The notes under the pieces were generated by a model. It searched no databases. It had not been told where the DNA came from and worked only from the letters and a program-made list of their open reading frames with translations. The position numbers were made by a program, and so were the translations under genes. Positions 1 to 7,956 of a DNA stretch of 56,004 nt are shown here, piece after piece; the first letter of the stretch is position 1; each line of letters begins with the position of its first letter. Origin of the DNA: CAYYYA01 sp964517065 (GTDB lineage Bacteria > Patescibacteriota > Patescibacteriia > UBA1558 > 2-01-FULL-52-15). The stretch is from positions 1-56,004 of the forward strand of contig CAZFBK010000005.1 of the NCBI GenBank assembly GCA_964517065.1, given 5' to 3'.

Positions 1-183
1 TGGTCATTGCGAAACTCGTACTCGAGTGAAGCAATCTCTAATAGCTTCCTTATAAAACTCGGCAGTTAGTTAGACTAGACTGCTTCCCCTCGGCAAGCTC
101 GTAGCAGGCTTGAGCGGCCCGAGACGCTAAGCGTCTCTCGCAGAAACCAGGTGGTAGTGTTTGGCTGCTATTTTGAAATTTAT
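1..183. repeat. Dispersed palindromic intergenic element, copy 1
   Basis: This non-coding stretch matches 6631-6775. Both copies share an opening block with ATTGC and GCAAT as inverted ends, then TAGACTAGACTGC, then CGCAGAAACCAG. The middle differs: this copy holds a perfect 7-bp hairpin (GAGACGC, loop TAA, GCGTCTC at 121-137), while the other copy holds a different hairpin. The opening block resembles the ATTGCGA...GAAGCAATCTC palindromes that I recall as scattered through many bacterial genomes; that resemblance is from memory. The element may begin outside the window. It lies downstream of dnaX and I see no gene in it. Confidence 0.75.
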
Positions 184-235
184 GATTTGTAGTTTCTTGT
201 TTCCTTCGGATTTCGAGTTTCGTGTTTCGGATTTT
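184..235. repeat. Degenerate heptamer array
   Basis: Seven-nucleotide units in a row: GATTTGT, AGTTTCT, TGTTTCC, then after a 3-nt break GGATTTC, GAGTTTC, GTGTTTC, GGATTTT. The same type of array lies to the right of the second palindromic element at 6813-6840. If this copy also has a left arm, it lies before the start of the window. Confidence 0.7.
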
Positions 236-271
236 AACGCAGGACAGGTCTAGCCCTGTCCTTACCAAACA

Positions 272-1795
272 TCAAACCACTTCACCACCGCCAAGTACGT
301 CTAATACCTCCTCCACCTCTTTCTCCTGCGCACCGTTGAATCTCTGGTGATGGGTGCGGTATTCTGTGTCAACTTCTGCACTTATAGCTATTTCACTTCC
401 CAACACCTGACTGATAACTTCCTGAACAATTTTTTTATTCTTAGCTTCCCGTACGCGTTCAGCGTGGAAATCAAATTCAAAGCCGATGACCAGTTTACTA
501 TCTTGTAGCGATAACGGATGACCGACTTTCAAGAAAGCCGACAAGGAATGATTATGCGTTTTGGATTGTATTAAAATATTCTGCCATTGTTCCACTGACG
601 GTAATGTCTCTTGGGCGGACATTTTGGAAACAGGCACTGTCTTCGCCGGTTGGAGGACTTCAGACCGTTGAGATACTGGTGATGGTGTAACAATCGACTG
701 AACCTCTACCTGACAATATTCAATAATAGCCAGCTCTAATGGTAACTGTGGAATGACAGCGGTCTTGGTCTCAATAGCACGTATCAGAACAATATCGAGA
801 AGTCGTCTGATGTCTTTGGCTGTGAAGCGGTCTGCTAAGCCTCTGAGAGCCTGTATACGCCCCTCATCGAGGTCAGGGCTAAAGCTTGGTCCTAATACTT
901 GAGCTAAGAGCACCTGACGAATATACTCTAATAAATCGCCAGCGAAATCCTCAAGGTCACTACCTTCATACAATAACTGATGCAAGTGTTTCAAGGCAGC
1001 GGCGCTGTTTTTCACCACCAGATTCTCCAACATGACCTCGATATCTCCCCAATAGTTACGAGGTAAGACCAAAGCTGCTACTTCAGCGCTAATAGCCGCC
1101 TCCTCGGTCAGACTCATCAGCTGACCAAGTAAACTCTCGGCGTCACGCAAGCCTCCCTCGGCTCTGCGGGCAATCGTGGCCAAGATATCAATGGGAACCG
1201 TTTTTTGCTCTCTGGTTGCCAGATCTGTCAGACGCTCGATAATAATAGCCTGCGGGATTTTTTTGAAATCAAAGCGCTGACAACGGGAGCGGATGGTCTC
1301 CGGTACTTTACGGATTTCGGTAGTTGCGAGGATAAAAATAATACGTGCCGGCGGTTCTTCGATAGTTTTCAGCAAAGCGTTGAAAGCCGCCTTCGACAGC
1401 ATGTGTACTTCATCGATAATGAAAACTTTGTAGCCGTTAACGTTGTACGGCGGCACCTGCGCGTTGGTGATGATATTTTCACGGACGTTATCCACCTGCG
1501 TGTGTGTAGCAGCGTCTATTTCTATAATATCCAGACTGCGTCCTTGGGAAATAGCCAGACAGGATTCGCACTCATTGCAGGGTTCGGCGGAATTCTCTAC
1601 CCGTTGCGAACAGTTGACAGCGCGTGCCAAGAGACGCGCCATGGTCGTCTTACCAGTGCCGCGCGGTCCAACGAAAAGATAGGCATGAGCCAGCTGTCCC
1701 GTGATAATCTCCGAAGCCAGCGTGGTTTTGATATGGTTCTGACCCACCACCGAGGAGAAGCTTTGGGGCCGGTATTTTCTGTATAAAACTGCCAT
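272..1795 (-). CDS. dnaX: DNA polymerase III subunit gamma/tau
   Basis: Clamp-loader ATPase of the replicative polymerase, acting in the cytoplasm to load the sliding clamp. Residues 1-240 are the AAA+ core: Walker A GPRGTGKT at 43-50, a four-cysteine zinc site just after it (C at NCS, EPC, NEC, ESC), Walker B VFIIDEVHM and the arginine-finger motif RSRCQRF. The middle is the clamp-loader helical domain. At 507 residues it has only a short tau tail, so it is closer to a gamma-length product. It is separated from the upstream gene by an intrinsic terminator. A TATGAT box (1804-1809) ends 8 nt before the ATG, suggesting a leaderless or very short-leader transcript. Confidence 0.96.
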   Translation of the reverse strand: MAVLYRKYRPQSFSSVVGQNHIKTTLASEIITGQLAHAYLFVGPRGTGKTTMARLLARAVNCSQRVENSAEPCNECESCLAISQGRSLDIIEIDAATHTQVDNVRENIITNAQVPPYNVNGYKVFIIDEVHMLSKAAFNALLKTIEEPPARIIFILATTEIRKVPETIRSRCQRFDFKKIPQAIIIERLTDLATREQKTVPIDILATIARRAEGGLRDAESLLGQLMSLTEEAAISAEVAALVLPRNYWGDIEVMLENLVVKNSAAALKHLHQLLYEGSDLEDFAGDLLEYIRQVLLAQVLGPSFSPDLDEGRIQALRGLADRFTAKDIRRLLDIVLIRAIETKTAVIPQLPLELAIIEYCQVEVQSIVTPSPVSQRSEVLQPAKTVPVSKMSAQETLPSVEQWQNILIQSKTHNHSLSAFLKVGHPLSLQDSKLVIGFEFDFHAERVREAKNKKIVQEVISQVLGSEIAISAEVDTEYRTHHQRFNGAQEKEVEEVLDVLGGGEVV

Positions 1796-1810
1796 AGAGT
1801 ACTATCATAA

Positions 1811-1834
1811 TAAAAAAACTTGCCAGGGGCAAGT
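1811..1834 (-). terminator. Intrinsic terminator after the 1878-2444 gene
   Basis: On the minus strand a perfect 7-bp stem (ACTTGCC, loop CCT, GGCAAGT) is followed at once by seven T. It closes the gene ending at 1878 and sits only 16 nt before the dnaX start. Confidence 0.88.
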
Positions 1835-1877
1835 GATACTCAAAAAGGTCAGCAATTGAAGAAAATTGCCAAATATA

Positions 1878-2444
1878 TTATTCTCGCTGGGTTGCAAAAT
1901 TTCCACGTTTAATGATATTTTCCACAGCTCCCCATTTGCTGTCGGCGTCTTTCGGTACCAAGACAACAACCTGATCACCCTCTTCACCTTTGTAATAGCT
2001 GACGCTGGCTGCCAGCACTTTGAACATATGGTCATCAGCAATGACGATATAATCACCTTTGTCCTGATCGCGCGCCAAGATGCCCATCATGCGTGAGCGC
2101 TCCACCGGGCCGATCTGCTTGTAGATAAAATTACCCAGAGCATCAATTGTCAATTTCAAAATATCACCTTCAACGAGCTTTGATTTGGAAGAATAATTAA
2201 CCGGAATAGAATAGACTTTGCCGTCGGGTCCGATCATATTCTGCCCGTCGAAAACGCCCTCAATTACCCGACCTTCATGACTGTCTGACTCTTTACCGAC
2301 TTCTGAAGCTTTCATGGCATAATCCACCGCCTGTGTAGAGCTATGGCCTGACAACTCAGCCAAAATAACCTTCATCTTTTTGAGCTCCAGCTCCTGATGA
2401 CGGATAAAATCTTCTAACTCTTGGATTTTGTTTATTTTTGCCAT
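1878..2444 (-). CDS. Conserved hypothetical protein, coiled-coil N-terminus
   Basis: 188 residues, no signal peptide or membrane segment. Residues 1-35 are charged and helical (EDFIRHQELELKKMKVILAE), likely a short coiled coil. From about residue 58 a compact domain with motifs such as GVFDGQNMIGPDGK and KLVEGDILKLTI looks like a beta-rich fold, and a second basic/acidic region follows. I recall proteins of this type from Parcubacteria genomes without a function, and the layout (coiled coil plus small beta domain) loosely recalls transcript-cleavage factors, but I see no diagnostic motif. It lies between the HerA-like ATPase gene and dnaX, with its own terminator. The function is unknown. Confidence 0.8.
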   Translation of the reverse strand: MAKINKIQELEDFIRHQELELKKMKVILAELSGHSSTQAVDYAMKASEVGKESDSHEGRVIEGVFDGQNMIGPDGKVYSIPVNYSSKSKLVEGDILKLTIDALGNFIYKQIGPVERSRMMGILARDQDKGDYIVIADDHMFKVLAASVSYYKGEEGDQVVVLVPKDADSKWGAVENIIKRGNFATQRE

Positions 2445-2464
2445 TTTGTTTTAGTCACTAGGTA

Positions 2465-2492
2465 GTAATTAGGAATTAGTAATTCGTAATTA
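2465..2492. repeat. Degenerate heptamer array (GTAATTA type)
   Basis: Four consecutive units GTAATTA, GGAATTA, GTAATTC, GTAATTA in the gap upstream of the 1878-2444 gene. The same unit type (GTAATTC) recurs at 45371-45391. Confidence 0.75.
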
Positions 2493-2563
2493 GAGCCTGA
2501 TGACTTTTTTTGTTTTACTCACGCTCACCGAACACTTTTGAACTATTTTTATTTTTAACTTTC

Positions 2564-2591
2564 AGTTTTGACTTTTGAATTTTGACTTTTT
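2564..2591. repeat. Degenerate heptamer array (ACTTTTG type)
   Basis: Four units AGTTTTG, ACTTTTG, AATTTTG, ACTTTTT running up to and slightly into the stop codon of the ATPase gene. The same units reappear at 40139-40173, again ending exactly at the stop codon of a minus-strand gene. Confidence 0.75.
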
Positions 2592-5106
2592 AATTACTCA
2601 GCATTCCGCTCCTCTTGATAATCTCTTGCTCAACTTCTTCTCGTGGTCTGCCGTACTTAATTCGTGACTGTTCTTTCAAACGAACTGCTAATTCCGGATT
2701 GCCTTTCAATGGTGGTTCTAATTTGATATTAAAGGCTGGCGGATTTTGATTATCAATCAACATCTTAATATAAGCATTATTTTTGGAAATATTCAAGAGG
2801 TCATAGTCACTAAAAACCGGCGTGAACTCTTTTTTTAGTGCCTCTGCATCTTCCACACCGATTCGAAATGCTATCTTGGTACCGACGTTTCCAAACACTG
2901 CGTCTCGAATTTTGGTATCACCGTTGACGACCAGCTGACTGATATATTGATGCGCCATCGTTAAGTCCAAGCGATACTTTCTTGCTTCAGATAGTATAAC
3001 AGCAATACTGTCTGTTAGGAAATTTTGAAATTCATCAATATAGAGATAAAAGTCTGCGCGATCCTGCTCAGCAGTATCTACGCGAGACAAAGCTGCAATT
3101 AATATTTTGCCAACGATAATCAAACCTAATAAATTACTGTTCAGCTCACCAATCTTACCCTTAGACAAATTGACTAGCAGAATCTTTTTCTGATCCATGA
3201 TCTCCCGGAAGTTGAAGGAGCTCGTCTGCTGGGCAATAATAGGACGCATAATATCATTCGCAGTGAATTGTGTCAGTTTACTAGTAATATACGGTACCAT
3301 GTTGGCCAGCGACGCTTCACCACCAGCTTTGTGAGCTTCCTTGAGCCAGAAATCCCGTACCACCGGATTGGTTGCTTTGCTTAATTTATATTTACGAAAA
3401 GTTTCATCAGCCAGCACCTTGGCGACTTCCATCAAACTATTACCAGACTCCACATCCTCCATCATCAAGAGTAAGGTATTACGCATGTATTGTTCAAAAA
3501 TTGGTCCACCTGTTTTGCGTAAATCGTACAATTTATCAAAAATATTAATCATCTCATTGATGACTAAGGTCTTCTGATCTGGATTAAAGAACTCCAGCAT
3601 GTTCAAACCCATCGGCCGGCTGGTGTCCGACGGATCAAAAACAATAACGTCCTTCTCCCGCTCCGGCGGAATTAAGCCTAAGAGCGCTTCAACAAGATCT
3701 CCATGAGGATCAATCAAGCAACAACCTTTGCCTGCCTGAATATCTTGCAACATCAAATTACCCATCAGCACTGTCTTACCGGTACCAGTCTGACCGACGA
3801 TATACGTATGACGACGACGATCTTCATCTTTCATCCGCACTGGGAAGCTCTGCCCGCGATAAATAGAATGACCGATCAATACTCCTCGAGTCGGTAGATC
3901 ACGTGGTGGCGGCGCACTGCGGGCTTCCAACCAGCGAATATTGGGCGTACCGATAGTAGCACCGGGCAAATGCCAAAGACCCACCATCTCTTCAGCGTTG
4001 AACAAACACAGCGCACTGGGAGTAAAACGACGATAAATAAAATCTTTCACTAGTTTATCCTGTGAGTGTAGCTGCTGGGCTCGGAAGCTATTGCCCGTTT
4101 CATAAATATTGAACTGACCGTAGGCATTGATCAACCCCCGTAGATTGGCATCGGCGTGCACTTTATTGGTCGAGACACTGACCAGACGGATATTGACGTC
4201 CAAACCAGCTTTATTCGCCTTCTCCTCCAGAGCTTTGGCGATCTGCAAATCCTGCTGGGAAGCCACTTTGGGCTCGTGGGGCTTCTCACCGGGTTTATCT
4301 TTCGGCGACTGGGTTCTGGTAGAAGTCAAAACAGTAGCCATGACGCCGTGAAACCCTTTCCCTATCATTGACTGACTAGAACTCTGACCGTGAAGCGCTT
4401 CTTTCAAGCCTTTACCACTATTGAGTGCCTTAGCTGTCTTCACGCCGCGCTGATGCCATGAACGATGTGACGATCGTATAATGTATTGGATAACCAAACT
4501 CTCTCCTGTTTCTAACTTACTTAAAACATTAGTCAATGTCTCTAAAGGATCAAAGTCGAATAACTGAAAGGTTTTGATCGGAAACATAACGTCTCGAGAA
4601 AGCTTCAGATAACTGCAAGAGGCAAATCCCTGAGGTGCAAAAATATTATAATCAGTCACTTCCTGATAATGCACATTCGGGTGGACTGATTGCAAGACAT
4701 GGATGAAAAACTCAACCTGAGCCTCACTGATACCGCAGTAGAAAGAAATCTCTCCTGGCCGCGCCACTATCTCCAAAGCAAAATGATCCTGCCGGCCCAA
4801 CAACCAAGCCTTGAAACCATGCTCAGCTCGCAAAGCTCCCAAGGCAGAAAACAAATTCTCAATGTGAGAAAGCTGTTCCTTGATACGCTGCACAGCAGTG
4901 TGCTCTGCTTGATCAATAGATTCGTATTTTGGGACCGTTAATAAAAATATTTTCAGACGTGGATCTCGACGATAGCGTAGACGGATATACAGCAAAACCA
5001 CCGCCAGAACCACAGCGAACACTAGCAGACCGGCTATAAACGGCAAAAAAATAAAACCGGCTGGCACGGCTGAGGTATTGATGATTATCGGAGCCTGTAT
5101 AATCAT
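2590..5106 (-). CDS. Membrane-anchored VirD4/TraG/HerA-like DNA-translocating ATPase
   Basis: An 838-residue P-loop ATPase of the type IV secretion/conjugative DNA transfer superfamily. Residues about 17-42 are a membrane segment followed by an arginine-rich stop. Residues 50-400 form an accessory domain, and the motor domain has Walker A GQTGTGKT at 438-445 followed by DPHGD, and Walker B YIDEFQ further on. Such proteins are common in CPR genomes without a complete secretion apparatus, and none of the other VirB/Tra genes is present here. It follows the gene at 5109-5564 by 2 nt, so the two are almost certainly co-transcribed. A role in DNA movement through the envelope (uptake or export) is inferred from the family only. 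Confidence 0.85.
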   Translation of the reverse strand: MIIQAPIIINTSAVPAGFIFLPFIAGLLVFAVVLAVVLLYIRLRYRRDPRLKIFLLTVPKYESIDQAEHTAVQRIKEQLSHIENLFSALGALRAEHGFKAWLLGRQDHFALEIVARPGEISFYCGISEAQVEFFIHVLQSVHPNVHYQEVTDYNIFAPQGFASCSYLKLSRDVMFPIKTFQLFDFDPLETLTNVLSKLETGESLVIQYIIRSSHRSWHQRGVKTAKALNSGKGLKEALHGQSSSQSMIGKGFHGVMATVLTSTRTQSPKDKPGEKPHEPKVASQQDLQIAKALEEKANKAGLDVNIRLVSVSTNKVHADANLRGLINAYGQFNIYETGNSFRAQQLHSQDKLVKDFIYRRFTPSALCLFNAEEMVGLWHLPGATIGTPNIRWLEARSAPPPRDLPTRGVLIGHSIYRGQSFPVRMKDEDRRRHTYIVGQTGTGKTVLMGNLMLQDIQAGKGCCLIDPHGDLVEALLGLIPPEREKDVIVFDPSDTSRPMGLNMLEFFNPDQKTLVINEMINIFDKLYDLRKTGGPIFEQYMRNTLLLMMEDVESGNSLMEVAKVLADETFRKYKLSKATNPVVRDFWLKEAHKAGGEASLANMVPYITSKLTQFTANDIMRPIIAQQTSSFNFREIMDQKKILLVNLSKGKIGELNSNLLGLIIVGKILIAALSRVDTAEQDRADFYLYIDEFQNFLTDSIAVILSEARKYRLDLTMAHQYISQLVVNGDTKIRDAVFGNVGTKIAFRIGVEDAEALKKEFTPVFSDYDLLNISKNNAYIKMLIDNQNPPAFNIKLEPPLKGNPELAVRLKEQSRIKYGRPREEVEQEIIKRSGMLSN

Positions 5107-5108
5107 AG

Positions 5109-5564
5109 TTAGTCGTGGGGCGGCAATTCTAATAAACGATCGGACTTAATCTTAGCTTCCTGCTCGAGAAAATAACGATTGACGCCGGGAATAATCCGTA
5201 ACCATTTGATAATCAGATTACGAATTTTTTTGACATTTATCTTACCTTTATCCAACATGGTCTGAAGAGTATGCGCCAAAATCTCGCCCTGAGCCCGAAA
5301 TTCCTGGCGTTTTGCCGGACTGAGAGCCATATAGGCCTGATCCAACCCATCGGCTAAAATTGATTCTATCTCGATTAATTTCGGATCTTTATCTTTCGGC
5401 AAGGTCGGTGCGTTGTTAATAGGAGTAGTGGAAACGACCGGCTTCAAACCATGATGAAGCGACGGATGTTGCTCAACTCCGGTTGGACGTGGCTGCTCCG
5501 AAGCTTGCTCCGGTGTCGTTGGTATTTCTGGATGTAATGATGGTTCAAATACTTGTTCTGACAT
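5109..5564 (-). CDS. Hypothetical protein paired with the ATPase
   Basis: 151 residues from the chosen ATG. A longer frame to 5639 would overlap the divergent corA promoter and start, so I reject it. The N-terminal 55 residues are rich in proline, glutamate and threonine and probably disordered. Residues 60-150 are helical and basic (SPAKRQEFRAQGE, KKIRNLIIKWLRIIPG), ending in PPHD. There is no signal peptide or enzyme motif. The 2-nt spacing to the ATPase gene suggests it is a partner or regulator of that motor. The family is not recognised. Confidence 0.78.
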   Translation of the reverse strand: MSEQVFEPSLHPEIPTTPEQASEQPRPTGVEQHPSLHHGLKPVVSTTPINNAPTLPKDKDPKLIEIESILADGLDQAYMALSPAKRQEFRAQGEILAHTLQTMLDKGKINVKKIRNLIIKWLRIIPGVNRYFLEQEAKIKSDRLLELPPHD

Positions 5565-5570
5565 GAATAT

Positions 5571-5579
5571 ATTATACCA
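5571..5579 (-). promoter_or_regulatory. Extended -10 promoter, leaderless
   Basis: TGG-TATAAT on the minus strand; only 6 nt separate the hexamer from the ATG at 5564, so the transcript should start at or next to the start codon. No convincing -35 box. Confidence 0.65.
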
Positions 5580-5604
5580 TATAATATACGATTGCGCTGA
5601 AATA

Positions 5605-5613
5605 TGATATACT
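5605..5613 (+). promoter_or_regulatory. Extended -10 promoter of corA, leaderless
   Basis: TGA-TATACT, 9 nt before the ATG at 5623. It is back to back with the minus-strand promoter at 5571-5579, so a 58-bp gap serves both divergent units. Confidence 0.65.
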
Positions 5614-5622
5614 TTTGTTATC

Positions 5623-6549
5623 ATGATCACCAACCTCAAAGAAATACATTTTCATAATCTGACTTGGATTCACGCGCGTAAACCGACGGACAGTGATTTG
5701 AAATATCTACAGGAGAAGTTCAGCTTTCATCCGTTGGATATAGTTGATGCGAAAAAGGTCTCACTCCATCCAAAATTGGATGAGTATCCTGAATATCTAT
5801 TCATGATCTTGTTGTTTGCTTATTATGACCGGCAGGATCGGGGTGTCAAAGCAGCAGAAGTTGATTTTTTTATTGGCAATAACTATTTGATCACGATTAG
5901 TGACGGTAAACTTGATATTTTGGATGGATTTTTTAATGATTGTTATAAGGATCACCACCTACAGAAACTCTACCTGTCTGATCAGACCGTCAGCCTCTTG
6001 CACGAGATTATCCACCGTCTGCAGAATGCTACCTTCCCCATGCTCGACCATATTACTCTAGATATTGAGAATATTGAGAATCAAATCTTCGCCGGCAATG
6101 AACGTCGTATGGTTCGAGAAATTTTGATCATCAAGCGAAATATCGTCTCTTTCCGTCGCATCATGAATTCACACAAAAATATTATCAAAAAGTTGATGAC
6201 CGTGAATAATGATTACTTTGAACCCGGGGCCATGAAGGTTGCCCTTAATAACGCTTTGGAGCGAAGTAGAGATATTTGGGACATACTACAGACTCAAATG
6301 GAAACAATCACCGCCTTCGATGAAACCAATGAATCCATGATTTCTTTCAAATTGAATGATATCATCAAGATTCTCACAACAATCTCGGTCGTTCTGATAC
6401 CTGCCAATTTAGTTGTCGGAATTTTTGGTATGAATACCAGTCATGACCCAATCAATGGCCAACCTTACGATTTTTGGATAATTGTTGGCATTGTGTGTTG
6501 TGTCATTGCAAGTCTTTTATTTTGGTTCAAACGTAAGGGGTGGCTCTGA
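5623..6549 (+). CDS. CorA-family divalent cation (Mg2+/Co2+) channel
   Basis: 308 residues, the usual length for a CorA homologue. The large N-terminal cytoplasmic domain and the long stalk helix (about 130-245) are followed by two C-terminal membrane segments. The family signature GMN is at 269-271 (VVGIFGMNTS), at the end of the first membrane segment, with the periplasmic-type loop and second segment after it and a basic tail. It should mediate Mg2+ (or Co2+/Ni2+) entry as a homopentamer in the cytoplasmic membrane. It is a single-gene unit on the plus strand, with its own extended -10 promoter and no Shine-Dalgarno site. The exact ion cannot be told from the sequence. Confidence 0.92.
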   Translation: MITNLKEIHFHNLTWIHARKPTDSDLKYLQEKFSFHPLDIVDAKKVSLHPKLDEYPEYLFMILLFAYYDRQDRGVKAAEVDFFIGNNYLITISDGKLDILDGFFNDCYKDHHLQKLYLSDQTVSLLHEIIHRLQNATFPMLDHITLDIENIENQIFAGNERRMVREILIIKRNIVSFRRIMNSHKNIIKKLMTVNNDYFEPGAMKVALNNALERSRDIWDILQTQMETITAFDETNESMISFKLNDIIKILTTISVVLIPANLVVGIFGMNTSHDPINGQPYDFWIIVGIVCCVIASLLFWFKRKGWL

Positions 6550-6553
6550 GGTT

Positions 6554-6620
6554 AAATCCTAAACCCTAAATCCGAAACTCGAAATAAATTCCAAATCCAA
6601 AATTCAAAATTCGAAACAAA
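6554..6620. repeat. Degenerate heptamer array, left arm of a composite element
   Basis: Units AAATCCT, AAACCCT, AAATCCG, AAACTCG, then an irregular 11 nt, then AAATCCA, AAATTCA, AAATTCG, AAACAAA. The complementary array stands at 6813-6840 on the far side of the palindromic element, so the two form an inverted pair. Together with the element they fill the 340-nt gap between corA and the dihydrouridine synthase gene. Confidence 0.8.
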
Positions 6621-6630
6621 CCACCACTCT

Positions 6631-6775
6631 TGGTTATTGCGAAACTCGTACTCGAGTAAAGCAATCTCTAATAGATTCCTGATAGAAAACTACTCAATAT
6701 ATAGACTAGACTGCCACACACCCTTCGCTAAAGCTTCGGGTGTTCGCAGAAACCAGTTGGTTGAGTTTAGTTGCT
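6631..6775. repeat. Dispersed palindromic intergenic element, copy 2
   Basis: Second copy of the element at 1-183. The first 36 nt differ at only two positions. The inner hairpin is replaced by ACACCC...GGGTGT (6718-6743). It is framed on both sides by inverted heptamer arrays. No coding sequence is visible. Confidence 0.78.
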
Positions 6776-6780
6776 GTTTT

Positions 6781-6840
6781 GAGTTTTAGGTTTAAAATTT
6801 AAAGTTTCCTTCGGGTTTCGAGTTTAGGGTTTCGAGTTTA
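6781..6840. repeat. Degenerate heptamer array, right arm of the composite element
   Basis: Clear units GGGTTTC, GAGTTTA, GGGTTTC, GAGTTTA at 6813-6840, preceded by looser units. It is the reverse complement type of the left arm (GAAACCC/TAAACTC against AAACCCT/AAACTCG). Confidence 0.75.
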
Positions 6841-6852
6841 TAGCCTAAACCC

Positions 6853-6881
6853 TTGTTTTTTTACACTATTTCTCCTATACT
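6853..6881 (+). promoter_or_regulatory. Promoter of the dihydrouridine synthase gene, leaderless
   Basis: TTGTTT, 17-bp spacer, TATACT. The hexamer ends 8 nt before the ATG at 6890, so the mRNA should begin at the start codon. Confidence 0.7.
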
Positions 6882-6889
6882 ACCTCACT

Positions 6890-7882
6890 ATGTCCAAGCC
6901 AAAATCCAAAAATTTCTGGAAAGACCTAAAAGGTCCCATCATCGCCCTCGCGCCAATGGTCGGTATCACTGATACCGCCTATCGCCAAGTCGCCAAGTCC
7001 TGGGGAGCTGATGTGGTCTACTCTGAGATGATCGCCTCTGAAGCACTGGTACGAGAGATACCCAAAGCCATCAAGATGATGGAACGAGTCAAGACAGAAT
7101 CACCAATGATAGTTCAGATCATGGGCAATAAGCCGCAAGTCGTGGCCGAAGCGGCCAAGATGGCGGAAGCGGCCGGCGCAGACGGTCTGGATATTAATTT
7201 CGGCTGTCCGGCTCATAAAATCGCTCGCAACTACTGCGGTGTCATGCTGATGCGTGATATTCCTCTGAGTCACAAAATAATCGCGGCAGCTATCGAAGCG
7301 GTGGATATCCCTGTCTCTATCAAAATGCGCATCTCTATCAACGCCGAGGATAATATGCCTCCAGGACGCAAGAAAGCAGTCACCATTCTCGACTTCCTGC
7401 AGGAAATGTCCGACCTCCCTATCGCCGCTCTGATGGTCCATGGTCGCAGCTTCGAGGATCCGTTTGATGGTGATATTAATCTGGAGATGATCCGTGAAGT
7501 TAAACAACAATTTAAAACTGGTCCGGTGCTGGCCAATGGTGGCCTGACGACCATCGAAAGCTGTAAACAGATCTTAGAAGCCACTGGTGTCGACGGACTA
7601 GGTCTCGCTCGCAGTACGCTGGGTAAACCGTGGGTCTTCCAACAAATTAAAGATTATTTACAAACTGGCGAGTATCAAGAAGTCAGCTGGGAAGAGACGA
7701 AGGAATCAATGCTGACTCATACTAAAAACTTCATCAAACTCTACGGCGCAGATTACTTCGACCCCATGCGCCGTCATCTGGCACACTATGTCAAAGGTCG
7801 TGCCAATGCTTCTGAACTCCGACAAGCTCTGGTGCAGGCGAACTCACTGGCCGAAGTCAAAAAAATATTGAAGGATAATTAA
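6890..7882 (+). CDS. dusB: tRNA-dihydrouridine synthase
   Basis: FMN-dependent enzyme that reduces uridines in the tRNA D-loop. 330 residues, the normal length. The barrel opens with LAPMVGITDTAYR, the substrate/FMN motif DINFGCP is at 101-107, and the catalytic cysteine is C116 in RNYCG. It is followed by the phosphate-binding LANGG and a C-terminal helical domain with MRRHLAHYVKG. The closest subgroup by motif is DusB, but DusA and DusC cannot be fully excluded without a tree. It is a single-gene plus-strand unit with its own promoter and terminator and no Shine-Dalgarno site. Confidence 0.93.
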   Translation: MSKPKSKNFWKDLKGPIIALAPMVGITDTAYRQVAKSWGADVVYSEMIASEALVREIPKAIKMMERVKTESPMIVQIMGNKPQVVAEAAKMAEAAGADGLDINFGCPAHKIARNYCGVMLMRDIPLSHKIIAAAIEAVDIPVSIKMRISINAEDNMPPGRKKAVTILDFLQEMSDLPIAALMVHGRSFEDPFDGDINLEMIREVKQQFKTGPVLANGGLTTIESCKQILEATGVDGLGLARSTLGKPWVFQQIKDYLQTGEYQEVSWEETKESMLTHTKNFIKLYGADYFDPMRRHLAHYVKGRANASELRQALVQANSLAEVKKILKDN

Positions 7883-7883
7883 A

Positions 7884-7916
7884 AAACCCGCTGCATGTCT
7901 CCACACAGCGGGTTTT
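7884..7916 (+). terminator. Bidirectional intrinsic terminator
   Basis: Stem ACCCGCTG/CAGCGGGT with flanking A and T runs on both sides, starting just after the dus stop codon. The plus-strand T-run serves dus; the six A before the stem give a T-run on the minus strand for the convergent SPFH-like gene. Confidence 0.88.
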
Positions 7917-7923
7917 GGTTCAG

Positions 7924-7943
7924 CCTAAGCCGTCAGGCTTAGG
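7924..7943 (-). other. Perfect 8-bp hairpin before the shared terminator
   Basis: CCTAAGCC, loop GTCA, GGCTTAGG. It lies between the stop codon of the minus-strand gene (7957) and the shared terminator. It has no T-run of its own and may stabilise the mRNA 3' end. Confidence 0.6.
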
Positions 7944-7956
7944 GAAAGTTGTCTAG

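Noticed and set aside
50..268. 72-residue open frame over the first repeat
   Set aside because: It lies wholly in the palindromic element and heptamer array, has no family resemblance and no promoter or ribosome site.
1205..1786. 193-residue plus-strand frame
   Set aside because: Antisense shadow of the dnaX ATPase domain, which has all its conserved motifs.
5565..5639. Upstream extension of the 5109 gene
   Set aside because: It would overlap the divergent corA start and the extended -10 promoter; the ATG at 5564 fits better.
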